DNA from: CBDUUP01 sp965370435
Lineage (GTDB): Bacteria; Chloroflexota; Anaerolineae; Anaerolineales; UBA11579
NCBI GenBank assembly: GCA_965370435.1
Contig: CBDUUP010000055.1
Location: forward strand, 1 to 16,036
Reading direction: 5' to 3'
Length of the DNA: 16,036 nucleotides
Position numbers and translations under genes: made by a program. Position 1 is the stretch's first letter. Every line of letters starts with the position of its first letter. This document shows positions 6,727 to 13,599 of the stretch, in pieces. The notes below the pieces were generated by a model, which was not told the DNA's origin, did not search any database, and worked only from the letters and a program-made list of their open reading frames with translations.

Positions 6727-7425
6727 ATGGAAACCATAAAGGAAAACAACTTGCGAGATAAACTTACCCACGCAATTGAAGATTACCTAAAAACCATCTA
6801 CGAGCTATCCTTGGTCAACGGGCGCGCCACCACCAATAACATAGCCGGGCGTCTGAATGTGACTCCGGCCTCAGTGACCGGCATGGTGAAAAAGCTGGCT
6901 GCCCTTGATCCGCCTCTGCTGGATTACATAAAGCATCGCGGCGTGACGCTCACCTACGAGGGCGAGAAGGTGGCCCTCGAAATCCTGCGCCATCACCGCT
7001 TGCTGGAGTTGTTCCTGCAGGAGACCCTGGGATACACCTGGGACGAAGTCCACGAGGAGGCCGACCGCCTGGAGCACGTCATCTCCGAGGAGATGGAAGA
7101 GCGCATCGCTCAGTCTCTGGGCGACCCGGTGCGAGACCAGCACGGGGATCCTATCCCCACCCGAGACCTGGAAATTCCCTCTCCTGAGGGAGTCAGCCTG
7201 TTCGACTCCTCTCCTGGCCAGCAAGTCATCATCCGGCGGGTCAGCGGACGCGACCCGGAACTGCTGCGCTACTTGAGCGGATTGGGACTGACCCCGGATG
7301 TGCGGCTCAGCATCCTGAATATCTCTCCCTTTGATGATAACCTGCATCTGAAGATCGAAGGAGAGAAGAAGACCCTGGTCCTGGGGCCGCGCATTACCCG
7401 GAACATCTTCGTAGAATCGGTTTAG
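6727..7425 (+). CDS. DtxR/MntR-family metal-dependent transcriptional regulator
   Basis: A soluble metal-sensing repressor of about 232 residues in the usual three-domain layout: winged helix (IEDYLKTIYEL, then NNIAGRLNVTPASVTGMVKKL), dimerisation/metal domain (RHHRLLELFL, then VHEEADRLEHVISEEM, then the conserved HGDPIPT), and a C-terminal SH3/FeoA-like domain. Ligand candidates are the Asp of IED (MntR Asp8 position), the His/Glu of RHHRLLE, and the HE..D..EH cluster, where Asp takes the DtxR Cys102 place. It lacks the membrane anchor and clear second FeoA domain of the operon's first gene. The start is uncertain: ATG 6727 has no ribosome binding site and lies only about 12 bases from the predicted transcript start, whereas TTG 6751 has AAGGA 7 bases upstream. 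It probably controls the metal box at 3275-3288. Confidence 0.87.
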   Translation: METIKENNLRDKLTHAIEDYLKTIYELSLVNGRATTNNIAGRLNVTPASVTGMVKKLAALDPPLLDYIKHRGVTLTYEGEKVALEILRHHRLLELFLQETLGYTWDEVHEEADRLEHVISEEMEERIAQSLGDPVRDQHGDPIPTRDLEIPSPEGVSLFDSSPGQQVIIRRVSGRDPELLRYLSGLGLTPDVRLSILNISPFDDNLHLKIEGEKKTLVLGPRITRNIFVESV

Positions 7426-7473
7426 GTTTTTAGAATAAACTTTAAAGACAATTGAAGGGGATTGCCGAAGGTA

Positions 7474-7505
7474 AAGGGCAGGGCTTGTCCCTGCCCTTGC
7501 TTTTT
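7474..7505 (+). terminator. Rho-independent terminator closing the iron-uptake locus
   Basis: A perfect 10-bp stem (AAGGGCAGGG / CCCTGCCCTT) around a CTTGT loop at 7484-7488, followed after GC by five T. It lies 48 bases downstream of the regulator stop codon and before the sulfotransferase-like gene. Confidence 0.9.
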
Positions 7506-7541
7506 GGTAGAATACAATGACTTAAAAATAGGAAGTGACCG

Positions 7542-8159
7542 ATGAGCCAATTCTTCAAAAATGTATTCAAGAAAAGCGCCCGGCAAGACCGAGAGGCGGT
7601 CGCCGTTGTCTCCGGCCTGCCCCGCTCCGGCACTTCGATGGTGATGAAGATGCTGGAAGCGGGCGGCCTGTCCATCTTGACCGACGGCGTCCGCGCCGCG
7701 GACGAGGATAACCCCAAAGGCTACTACGAATTGGAACGGGTCAAAAAGATGGTAGAGGGCGACCTGGCCTGGCTGGAGGAAGCCCCGGGGAAGGCCGTCA
7801 AGGTCATCTCGGCCCTGCTCAAACATTTGCCCGCCGAGTATGATTACAAGGTTATCTTCATCCGCCGCAAGATCGCCGAATCTCTAGCCTCCCAGCGCAA
7901 GATGCTGGTCAACCGCGACAAACCCACCGACCAGGTCAGCGACGAGAAGTTGGCCGAACTGTTCCGCAAACACCTCGACCAGGTGGACGGCTGGCTGTCC
8001 GCCCAGCCCAATTTTGAGGTCTTGTACGTCAATTACAACCAGATCCTGGAGGATCCCGGCCCCTTCGCGGCGCAGATAAATGAATTTTTAGGGGGGGCGT
8101 TGGATGTGGAGGAGATGACTCGGGTGGTGGATGCGAGGTTGTATCGGCAGAGGGGGTAG
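7542..8159 (+). CDS. Sulfotransferase-family P-loop protein
   Basis: A 205-residue protein with the sulfotransferase 5'-phosphosulfate loop SGLPRSGTSMV (24-34), a NPKGYYE segment (57-63) typical of bacterial sulfotransferase-like proteins, and a VIFIRRKIAESLASQRKML strand-helix (104-122) corresponding to the region that binds the 3'-phosphate of PAPS. LYVNYNQILEDP (161-172) matches the usual late strand. It would transfer sulfate from PAPS, but the acceptor cannot be read, and at this length it is a compact version of the family. GGAAGTG at 7531-7537 precedes the ATG. Its last 17 codons are echoed in a decayed copy at 9795-9845. No partner gene overlaps it; it starts a run of three loosely spaced plus-strand genes with no obvious shared pathway. 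Confidence 0.75.
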   Translation: MSQFFKNVFKKSARQDREAVAVVSGLPRSGTSMVMKMLEAGGLSILTDGVRAADEDNPKGYYELERVKKMVEGDLAWLEEAPGKAVKVISALLKHLPAEYDYKVIFIRRKIAESLASQRKMLVNRDKPTDQVSDEKLAELFRKHLDQVDGWLSAQPNFEVLYVNYNQILEDPGPFAAQINEFLGGALDVEEMTRVVDARLYRQRG

Positions 8160-8180
8160 GGCAGTATTGCCCGTTCTTTC
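8159..8180 (+). terminator. Weak candidate terminator after the sulfotransferase-like gene
   Basis: A short inverted repeat GGGCA-gtat-TGCCC (8159-8172), starting at the stop codon, followed by a pyrimidine-rich GTTCTTTC. The stem is only 5 bp and the T run is interrupted, so function is uncertain. Confidence 0.3.
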
Positions 8181-8236
8181 CGCCAGTCTAGAAATATTAC
8201 AATGATTCAAGATGTCGAGTTGAGAATGACACTTCA

Positions 8237-8656
8237 ATGTTAGAAGAGAACAAGGCCCTTGTTCGCCGTACACACAGCGAGGTTTGGAGTAAAGGTGACA
8301 TGGCGGCCGCGGACGAAATGTACGCACCAGATTATATTGGGCATTGGACGGGACGGCCTGACACTCACGGCCGCGACGAGTTCAAGGCTTTTGTTGCAGA
8401 AGGTCGGAGGCTCTTTCCGGACTGGAACGAGACGGTCGAACAGATCGTAGCAGAAGGCGACCTCGTGGTGACGCGCTTCACTTCCCGTGGAACCTTCGCG
8501 GGAGAACCTGGCGTCCCTCCGGATGGCAGACAGATTACGATGCAAGAAATTGCAATCCATCGCATTGTCGATGGCAAAATCGCCGAACAGTGGACCGTCG
8601 CCGATATTTTGGGAATGCAGCAACAGTTAGGTACTCTCGCCTCCTCTGCAGAATAG
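8237..8656 (+). CDS. SnoaL-like / ester cyclase family protein
   Basis: A 139-residue protein with the typical order of the SnoaL-like NTF2-fold family: an N-terminal helix (ALVRRTHSEVWSKGD), YAPDYIGHWTGRP with H36, a helix FKAFVAEGRRLFPDW, then strands ending ITMQEIAIHRIVDGKIAEQWTVADILGMQQQLG. Members include polyketide cyclases and many small stand-alone proteins of unknown substrate; length and motif order match the family. The catalytic role here is not determined. The ATG at 8237 has only a poor upstream GAG, so the start is less certain than the reading frame. It lies between the sulfotransferase-like gene and an alpha/beta hydrolase with gaps of 77 and 86 bases, so co-transcription is possible but not shown. 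Confidence 0.85.
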   Translation: MLEENKALVRRTHSEVWSKGDMAAADEMYAPDYIGHWTGRPDTHGRDEFKAFVAEGRRLFPDWNETVEQIVAEGDLVVTRFTSRGTFAGEPGVPPDGRQITMQEIAIHRIVDGKIAEQWTVADILGMQQQLGTLASSAE

Positions 8657-8742
8657 TCAGAGGGGAAAAACCGAAGGAATGAAGATATTGTAAAACACCC
8701 CGTTACCCACCTCGGAGTACCTGAAACCATGGAGATATTTTG

Positions 8743-9585
8743 ATGGAAATAGAAAAGAATGGAGATCCAACAACCACTGATCCCCCATTTGTAGATTGGG
8801 ACTTCCCGCCCGACATCGTACCAGTGGTCATAAACAGTCAAGGAGCAAATCTCAACGGCATCATTTACATCAGCCAAGGCCCTGGCCCACATCCGACGGT
8901 TATTCTATTGCATGGTTACCCTGGAAACGAGAAAAACCTAGATCTCGCCCAAGCAGTCAGGCGGGCAGGGTGGAATGCCTTGATCTTTCACTATCGAGGT
9001 TTTTGGGGGAGCGAAGGCGCCTGTTCGCATGATAATACCTTAGAGGATGTCTCTGCGGCGATCGATTTCTTGAGTTTGCCCGATACACAGCAGAATTGCA
9101 GGGCAGATCCTAGCCGGATCGCACTTGTGGGACATAGCCTGGGTGGGTATCTGGCGCTGATGGTTGGCTCGCAGCGAGCCGCGATTAGAAAGATTGGTTG
9201 CTTTGCGTGGATTAACATGGCGGAGATCGGAAAGAAGGTCAAGAGCAGACCCGCAGAAGCAGCCGCCTTCGCTGCATGGCTTGACAGCGCTGGCGCGGTC
9301 AAGGGCATGGATGGGGAAGGGATGCTCTCGAAAATAAGCGAAGACCTGCCAAAATACGACCTGTTGGAGCGTGTGGCCCACCTCGATGGTAAATCACTCC
9401 TACTAGTCGGTGCGGCGCGAGATACGCAAACGCCCTTGGACGAGCATTTTCTTCCTTTGGTTGAACGTCTTAGGGTACGTAACAAGGCATATCTTACAGA
9501 AACCGTTCTGGATACGGATCACGTATTTTCTAGCGCACGGATTGCTTTGGCCCGGATTGTTACAGAGTGGTTGACTGACAACTGA
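8743..9585 (+). CDS. Alpha/beta hydrolase
   Basis: A 280-residue serine-hydrolase-fold protein. The oxyanion region is LLHGYPG (55-61), the nucleophile elbow GHSLGG (130-135, Ser132), the acid Asp227 in GAARDTQTP, and the His260 in DTDHVFSS, so a complete catalytic triad is visible. The cap region (about 160-210) is Ala/Lys-rich. FHYRGFWGSEG (82-92) is the usual loop after strand 4 in these enzymes. There is no signal peptide, so it is cytosolic. Substrate is unknown; likely an esterase or related hydrolase. ATG 8743 is chosen over the in-frame TTG at 8740 because GGAG at 8731-8734 is well spaced for it. The gene ends just before the first copy of the scar repeat at about 9599. Confidence 0.88.
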   Translation: MEIEKNGDPTTTDPPFVDWDFPPDIVPVVINSQGANLNGIIYISQGPGPHPTVILLHGYPGNEKNLDLAQAVRRAGWNALIFHYRGFWGSEGACSHDNTLEDVSAAIDFLSLPDTQQNCRADPSRIALVGHSLGGYLALMVGSQRAAIRKIGCFAWINMAEIGKKVKSRPAEAAAFAAWLDSAGAVKGMDGEGMLSKISEDLPKYDLLERVAHLDGKSLLLVGAARDTQTPLDEHFLPLVERLRVRNKAYLTETVLDTDHVFSSARIALARIVTEWLTDN

Positions 9586-9598
9586 GAGTGTGGTTCCA

Positions 9599-9816
9599 AA
9601 GGCATCCGAGAAGACCTCACTGGATTTCTAGGTAGTCCTAAAGATGGGAATTAGTTTAAGGTTTCAAGATCGGCTTTCCCCTCAACTTGCCAATAACGAA
9701 GCGCGGCCAATAAAACCAGCACACTGGCAGCGACGTAGAGCGGCTCGAAGCCGGTGAACTCCCCCAGGGAGTACGCCAACAGCGGCCCGACCGCGACCAG
9801 ATGACCCAGGTGATGG
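9599..9816. repeat. Scar repeat, copy 1 (diverged direct repeat)
   Basis: This stretch recurs in the same orientation about 2.17 kb downstream (11760-11985). Shared blocks include GCATCC at the left end, a CCCCTCAAC..GCCAATA block, an AAGCCGGTGAACTCCCCCAG block, and AGTACGCCA.CAGCGGCCCGAC near the right end. Between positions 9651 and 9780 the two copies align without gaps; copy 2 has about 13 extra bases on the left side. The repeat carries the end of a transporter-like gene (minus strand) joined to the end of a sulfotransferase-like gene (plus strand). Confidence 0.8.
9651..9791 (-). pseudogene. C-terminal tail of a transporter-like membrane protein, copy 1
   Basis: Read on the minus strand this encodes GPLLAYSLGEFTG, a hydrophobic helix LYVAASVLVLLAAL, then RYWQVEGKADLETLN and a stop at 9651. 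The pattern of a GPLLAY motif, a final membrane helix and a short charged tail fits the C-terminus of a major-facilitator-type permease (inference from pattern only). The rest of the gene is absent: upstream, sequence switches to the opposite-strand sulfotransferase tail. Copy 2 at 11822 encodes the same 45-residue tail with 8 substitutions and no gap. Confidence 0.6.
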
Positions 9817-9845
9817 CTAAATGTCTGTACCGGCAGAGGGGGTAG
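9795..9845 (+). pseudogene. Decayed C-terminal end of a second sulfotransferase-like gene
   Basis: Seventeen codons reading DQMTQVMAKCLYRQRG and TAG match, without gaps, the end EEMTRVVDARLYRQRG and TAG of the intact gene at 7542-8159 (38 of 51 bases and 9 of 16 residues identical by my hand count). Similarity continues past the stop: AGTCT, TAGAAA, TA.AATGATTCA-like blocks at 8186-8211 reappear at about 9866-9893. No upstream part of the gene exists here. Confidence 0.6.
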
Positions 9846-10151
9846 ATGATTGTTGCCTGGGGGGAGTCTGACTAGAAACTATACGATGATTCAGGTTGAT
9901 GAAAGAAAAAGATCTAATGGGGGATAATAAGTATTACAAGGCAATGTCACGAAACGTGGGTTAAGACACCCATTGAGTAGGCGATTATTGCTGATTTATG
10001 GGTGAGTTTTGAATAGTTCTGGAGAAAAATTGGAGAAACCCTGAAATGTATCGTGTTCAAATGCGGCCCAACACCGCGTGTAGCTGACCCGCCCTTGACA
10101 GAGAGTTAGCGGTGCGATTCTTGTTGATTGTTAGTGAGAGGAGATAAAATT
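9846..10151. other. AT-rich gene-free stretch upstream of the Cys-rich gene
   Basis: The first 50 bases are the 3' flank of the decayed sulfotransferase-like copy. The rest has no supportable gene. A GC-rich island at 10063-10100 contains GCCCAAC (10066-10072) followed by ACCGCGTGTAGCTGACCCGCCC, which resembles the left half of an integron-type recombination site but lacks the matching right half. TTGACA at 10095-10100 with an extended -10-like TGC-GATTCT (10113-10121) could be a weak promoter for the gene at 10152, with a short 15-base spacer. Confidence 0.4.
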
Positions 10152-11480
10152 ATGAAATCTGCGATAGCTATCTACCGGGCAGGAGAGGTTGTTGAAGCCG
10201 ATGAAATATACCCCCACGAAGTAAATCTCCTCGGATTGGCTTGCATGGAATGTCTAGAACCAGTGATTTTGGTCAATAGGAAAAATTCATGTTATTTTGC
10301 GCACAAACCCGAAAAAACTAACTCACCATTTTGCCCACTTCGGGTATACTCGAATGGGAACGGTGGACATATCTCTTATGAGAGAATGACCAGAATATTT
10401 CAACAGAATGTTTTCCAAGATGCACTTTCGACAATCTGTGGAATTGCTACATTCTCTTCATTAGCATCACCTTACAAACAAGAAATAGATAAACTGGTTC
10501 AATTAATGCGACAGGTATGGTTTAGGAAAAGACGATGTATCCATAGATCAGACCTAATGACACCTCCACTTGATTACTTGAAGAAGTGGACAACTACTAG
10601 CAAGATAGTTCAAACTTATGTTTCCGTTTTATCAACTGACTATCCTCAGTTGATTATTACATATGAATCCTTGAAATCGGATGAACACATAACCACAGTT
10701 TTGCTTCTTTGGAAACACCTACATCTAGAACAAGTGAAAAAAGATTTGCGATTTCTCTTGCAGCTATCTCTTCGTGTATTAAATGATACAGACAACGTCC
10801 TTAGGATTAAATGGGCCGATGTAAACAATGAAACTAGCTCCACGGATGGGGCAGGTCTCATATTACAAGCTCTATTTCTTCTCACAATTGTGCCCTGGCT
10901 AGAAGTGTCTTCTCTATTGGAAAGAGCGGCCGGCGTAGAATGCGCAAATTGCAAAAAAAGCTATTCCCGAATTGATCAGTTGGTAGAAACAAAATGCGAT
11001 GAATGCAACATAATCCTCTGTCCTTATTGCAGAGATAGATGCGTCAAATGCAATGTAGACCTGTGCAAAAAGCATGCCAATATGCATCGAACCTATTCCT
11101 GCCCCGATTGTGGACAAACCACTTGCGAAACACGCAGTCTTGGGCCCCCTCAGGTTTGCATAGAATGTGGTGATTTGGTTTGTTCTTCATGCTATTACCT
11201 CTGTGAGAGCTGTCATGAGCACATATGCGAAGACTGTTACCATGGTGGATATATCTGCGAATCTTGCAACGATAATTTCTGCAAAGACCATCCAGAAGAC
11301 ATCCAAAGGGTGGAATGCGTATCATGTTATATGGAATTTTGCGACCGTTGTGCCGAAGATTCGATATTCAAATGCCCTGAGTGCAAAAAGATGATTTGTA
11401 TAAAGTGTTGTGAGGAGTGTACTGATTGCAGCAAAGAGATTTGCGAAGACTGCTCAACAGAACACGAATGTTCAGTTTAG
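10152..11480 (+). CDS. Cys-rich zinc-knuckle repeat protein with CoiA-like N-terminal finger
   Basis: I do not recognise this 442-residue protein as a named family. Residues 31-61 contain CMEC (31-34), CYFAH (47-51) and C61, the spacing of the small zinc finger at the start of CoiA-like nuclease proteins (CxxC, then FAH); no nuclease motif is evident to me. A helical, cysteine-poor middle follows (about 75-260). From 264 to the end come CANC and nine tandem modules of the form C-x2-C-x4-C-x2-[C/H]: starting at 282, 297, 317, 336, 351, 369, 389, 408 and 423 (the third ends in Arg). These predict many bound zinc ions and a protein- or nucleic-acid-binding scaffold. ATG 10152 is chosen over the TTG at 10128 because AGGAG at 10139-10143 is 8 bases upstream. 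The gene is markedly AT-rich and is flanked by both copies of the scar repeat, suggesting horizontal acquisition. Confidence 0.8.
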   Translation: MKSAIAIYRAGEVVEADEIYPHEVNLLGLACMECLEPVILVNRKNSCYFAHKPEKTNSPFCPLRVYSNGNGGHISYERMTRIFQQNVFQDALSTICGIATFSSLASPYKQEIDKLVQLMRQVWFRKRRCIHRSDLMTPPLDYLKKWTTTSKIVQTYVSVLSTDYPQLIITYESLKSDEHITTVLLLWKHLHLEQVKKDLRFLLQLSLRVLNDTDNVLRIKWADVNNETSSTDGAGLILQALFLLTIVPWLEVSSLLERAAGVECANCKKSYSRIDQLVETKCDECNIILCPYCRDRCVKCNVDLCKKHANMHRTYSCPDCGQTTCETRSLGPPQVCIECGDLVCSSCYYLCESCHEHICEDCYHGGYICESCNDNFCKDHPEDIQRVECVSCYMEFCDRCAEDSIFKCPECKKMICIKCCEECTDCSKEICEDCSTEHECSV

Positions 11481-11759
11481 ACACCACCTTTGGAAGGAAA
11501 ACCAACTCTGCGTGATACGAACTTGGGGTTCGCTGAGAGGATAAGTGTCGCAAAAAGCTAAGATAGGTTTTTGTTTAATTTCTTGAAAAGCAAAAACGGC
11601 GAGCTGGTTGCGCAATCGTTAGGCAAGAATATCCGCCAGGTAATTTCCAAAATGGAACAAGGATAATGTTTAATTGCGAATTTCGTGAACATAATAACTA
11701 TTTTGTTTGTTGGATGGGGAAAAAGCTGACCTCACGCCCCTTGTCTCTTGTGTCTATTA
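11481..11759. other. AT-rich stretch after the Cys-rich gene, no firm gene
   Basis: No gene I can support with confidence. An open frame ending at 11666 (...SLGKNIRQVISKMEQG and TAA) overlaps the ATG of a second frame (11666-11884) as TAATG, with a GGAT before it, which would be normal for coupled genes. Both are short, unrecognised, and the second runs into the repeat where the opposite strand has the better claim. They may be remnants of a small gene pair. A modest hairpin CGAAC-ttggg-GTTCG lies at about 11518-11532, without a T run. Confidence 0.35.
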
Positions 11760-11985
11760 GCATCCAAGAGACCCTCACCGAATATCTAAATGGATATCCA
11801 CATGTTGCCAAAGATGGAGACTCAGTTTACAATTTCTACCTCGGCCTTCCCCTCAACTCGCCAATACCTCACCGCCGCCAATAACACCAGCACGCTAGCA
11901 ACCACATAAAGCGGCACAAAGCCGGTGAACTCCCCCAGAGAGTACGCCAGCAGCGGCCCGACAGAATCACAGATGACTCAGGAAG
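11760..11985. repeat. Scar repeat, copy 2 (diverged direct repeat)
   Basis: Second copy of the 9599-9816 element, same orientation, offset 2171 bases across the transporter-tail part. It keeps the abrupt junction: after CAGCGGCCCGAC the sequence turns into ATGACTCAGG, matching ATGACCCAGG of copy 1, i.e. the start of the sulfotransferase tail. The shared junction shows the rearrangement preceded the duplication or spread. Copy 2 has lost recognisable sulfotransferase sequence beyond about 11985. Confidence 0.8.
11822..11962 (-). pseudogene. C-terminal tail of a transporter-like membrane protein, copy 2
   Basis: Minus-strand reading gives GPLLAYSLGEFTG, LYVVASVLVLLAAV, RYWRVEGKAEVEIVN and TGA at 11822, the same 45-residue tail as copy 1. 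Most replacements are conservative (Val/Leu/Ala, Asp/Glu), as if the tails once evolved as functional protein. A minus-strand stop at 11978-11980 blocks any longer reading, so this is a fragment. Confidence 0.6.
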
Positions 11986-12075
11986 AGAGGCAACCTGTGG
12001 TTGCAGCTAGTGCCGCCGTGACCCCACGAAGGAGGTAAAATCCCCGGCTTGAAATCCCTTATCTTTTATCCATTC

Positions 12076-12105
12076 AAAAACAGCTCAATAAGAATATTGA
12101 GCTGT
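12076..12105 (-). terminator. Rho-independent terminator of the FG-GAP lipoprotein gene
   Basis: A perfect 11-bp inverted repeat (ACAGCTCAATA / TATTGAGCTGT, 12080-12105) with a four-base loop. Read on the minus strand it is followed by a run of T (the A run at 12076-12080). It lies 47 bases beyond the stop codon of the gene ending at 12152. Confidence 0.9.
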
Positions 12106-12151
12106 TCTGATACCGATAAGTCTGATCGGCGCTGTTTACCGTTATTAACAC

Positions 12152-13387
12152 CTATTCATTGAACCAAATTTCATTCGACCCGTCTCCGAAGTATGCGATA
12201 AAAATATCCAGGTCGCCATCGTTGTCCAGATCCCTCAAGACTACATTACTAGTGAGGGTATCGCCGCCCAAGTCTACGCCGCTGTCAATGAAGTTCCCCT
12301 CCCCATCATTGATCCATACCTCATTAGGCTCCCCGAAGTTGCTGACTACGGCGTCCAGATAGGTGTCTCCATTCAAATCGCCCAGCGCGATCCGCCCCCA
12401 TCTTGTGTGAGGTAGTTCCTGGCCGCTGTCCACAAAGCGGCCCGTGCCGTCATTCAACAGCGCATGGGTTGGATAAGTGGTTGAATTGCCGCCCTTCGTA
12501 ACCAACACATCAATGTCGCCGTCGCTGTCAATATCCCCCGCCGTGACCCAACCGGGGACCAATTCGGGATCGTTCATATGCCAAAGCGCCGAATAATTCC
12601 CTTCGCCATCTCCCAACATCGTCGTGTACCCTTGGCGTTCTTCCCGAACAAATACATCTGTATGCCCATCGCCATTCAGATCTTCCCAGACCAACGCGGT
12701 GTCATTGGGGAAGGTCAACTCCCCTTCGGTGAAAACTGCATTGCCATCATTGAGATAGACGGTGTGAGGCAGTAGATAGTATTTCACCACGGCGTCAAGG
12801 TCCCCATCCCCATCTACGTCAACGAGATCAACGCCATTCCCGCTCAATTCCGTATCTCCAAAATCCTGGCCCGAATCCTCAAACACGCCATGCCCATCAT
12901 TTAAATACACTTTACTGGGCAAATCGTAGGTAGCACAAGTAATGAATAGATCAAGATCGCCATCGCCATCCAAATCTCCCACACCTACGCCGTGCCCCAG
13001 TTGGGTGAGGCGCTGGCCGGAGTCAGTGAAGAAGCCAAGCCCGTCATTCATCCACACCTGGGAATCGGCATCTCCCATATTAGTGAAAACCGCATCCAGA
13101 TCCCCATCCCCATCAAAATCGCCCAGGCCGACCTGATAAGTACGGAAGGGGTCAAAAACCTGGGGGCTTCTTATCAGGGATATCAACGGGGCTAGAGTAA
13201 AGGTAGCCGTCTGCGTCGCCGTGATTCCAGGTGTAAATGTGGCCGTTGCTGAAGGGGCAGATGTCATGGTTACAATCCGCTCAGGCGTCAACGTAATGGC
13301 CGGGGTGAGGGTTGCCGTTGACGACTCGGTAGAACATGCGCTTACGAACAGCAAGATCAATGTGATAATCAATTTCTTTGGTTTCAT
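12152..13387 (-). CDS. FG-GAP/VCBS repeat lipoprotein (seven-bladed beta-propeller)
   Basis: A 411-residue exported lipoprotein. The N-terminus is a lipoprotein signal peptide: KPKK, a hydrophobic core, then the lipobox VSAC with Cys18. A Thr/Ser/Pro-rich linker follows (19-65). The remainder holds seven evenly spaced Asp-rich calcium-binding loops of the DxDxDGxxD type, starting at D90, D138, D190, D236, D285, D337 and D386, each followed by a blade with a VWxNDGxGxF-like strand. Seven FG-GAP repeats predict one closed integrin-like propeller, and the protein ends right after blade seven. The sixth loop (DLNGDTYLD) lacks the central Gly. It probably binds a surface or extracellular ligand; no catalytic domain is present. 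ATG 13387 is preferred to the in-frame TTG at 13390 because AAGGAG (13393-13398) is well spaced for it. It is flanked by its own terminator and by the tRNA terminator, so it is a single-gene unit. Confidence 0.9.
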   Translation of the reverse strand: MKPKKLIITLILLFVSACSTESSTATLTPAITLTPERIVTMTSAPSATATFTPGITATQTATFTLAPLISLIRSPQVFDPFRTYQVGLGDFDGDGDLDAVFTNMGDADSQVWMNDGLGFFTDSGQRLTQLGHGVGVGDLDGDGDLDLFITCATYDLPSKVYLNDGHGVFEDSGQDFGDTELSGNGVDLVDVDGDGDLDAVVKYYLLPHTVYLNDGNAVFTEGELTFPNDTALVWEDLNGDGHTDVFVREERQGYTTMLGDGEGNYSALWHMNDPELVPGWVTAGDIDSDGDIDVLVTKGGNSTTYPTHALLNDGTGRFVDSGQELPHTRWGRIALGDLNGDTYLDAVVSNFGEPNEVWINDGEGNFIDSGVDLGGDTLTSNVVLRDLDNDGDLDIFIAYFGDGSNEIWFNE

Positions 13388-13476
13388 CAAAACTCCTTAT
13401 TTAAATAAAATCCATTTATCCATCGTTGGTGGCATAGAAAAATTAAGACGGCGTAGGTTCCAATTAATTAAATGCA

Positions 13477-13505
13477 AAAAGCCCTTGAAACTTTCAAGGG
13501 CTTTT
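13477..13505 (-). terminator. Terminator of the tRNA-Glu gene
   Basis: A nearly perfect palindrome, AAAAGCCCTTGAAA and its complement TTTCAAGGGCTTTT around one C, giving a stem of about 13 bp with A and T flanks. It lies 12 bases downstream of the tRNA on the minus strand. Because both sides carry T runs in their own sense it could also stop plus-strand transcripts. Confidence 0.9.
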
Positions 13506-13517
13506 GCGAAAAAGCTG

Positions 13518-13590
13518 TGCCCCCACGGGGATTCGAACCCCGGTTTTAGGCTTGAAAGGCCTACGTCCTAGTCCCCTAGACGATGGGGGC
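13518..13590 (-). tRNA. tRNA-Glu (anticodon UUC)
   Basis: On the minus strand the 73 bases fold as a cloverleaf: acceptor stem GCCCCCA/TGGGGGC plus discriminator A, D arm GTCT...AGGAC, anticodon stem TAGGC/GCCTA with loop CTTTCAA (anticodon TTC), and T arm CCGGGGTTCGAATCCCCG. CCA is not encoded. Length and D-arm sequence match bacterial tRNA-Glu. It has its own promoter and terminator. Confidence 0.97.
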
Positions 13591-13599
13591 AAGCGAGAA

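Noticed and set aside
8365..8892. 175-codon minus-strand open frame
   Set aside because: It is antisense to the SnoaL-like and hydrolase genes, both of which carry convincing family motifs.
9599..11985. Composite transposon carrying the Cys-rich gene
   Set aside because: The flanking copies encode no transposase, have no visible terminal inverted repeats, and no target-site duplication was found; they are better described as duplicated gene remnants.
12152..13387. Asp/Gly repeat DNA as a CRISPR or satellite array
   Set aside because: The repeats are degenerate and track the calcium-loop codons of the FG-GAP protein; no spacer structure exists, and no CRISPR array is seen anywhere in the window.
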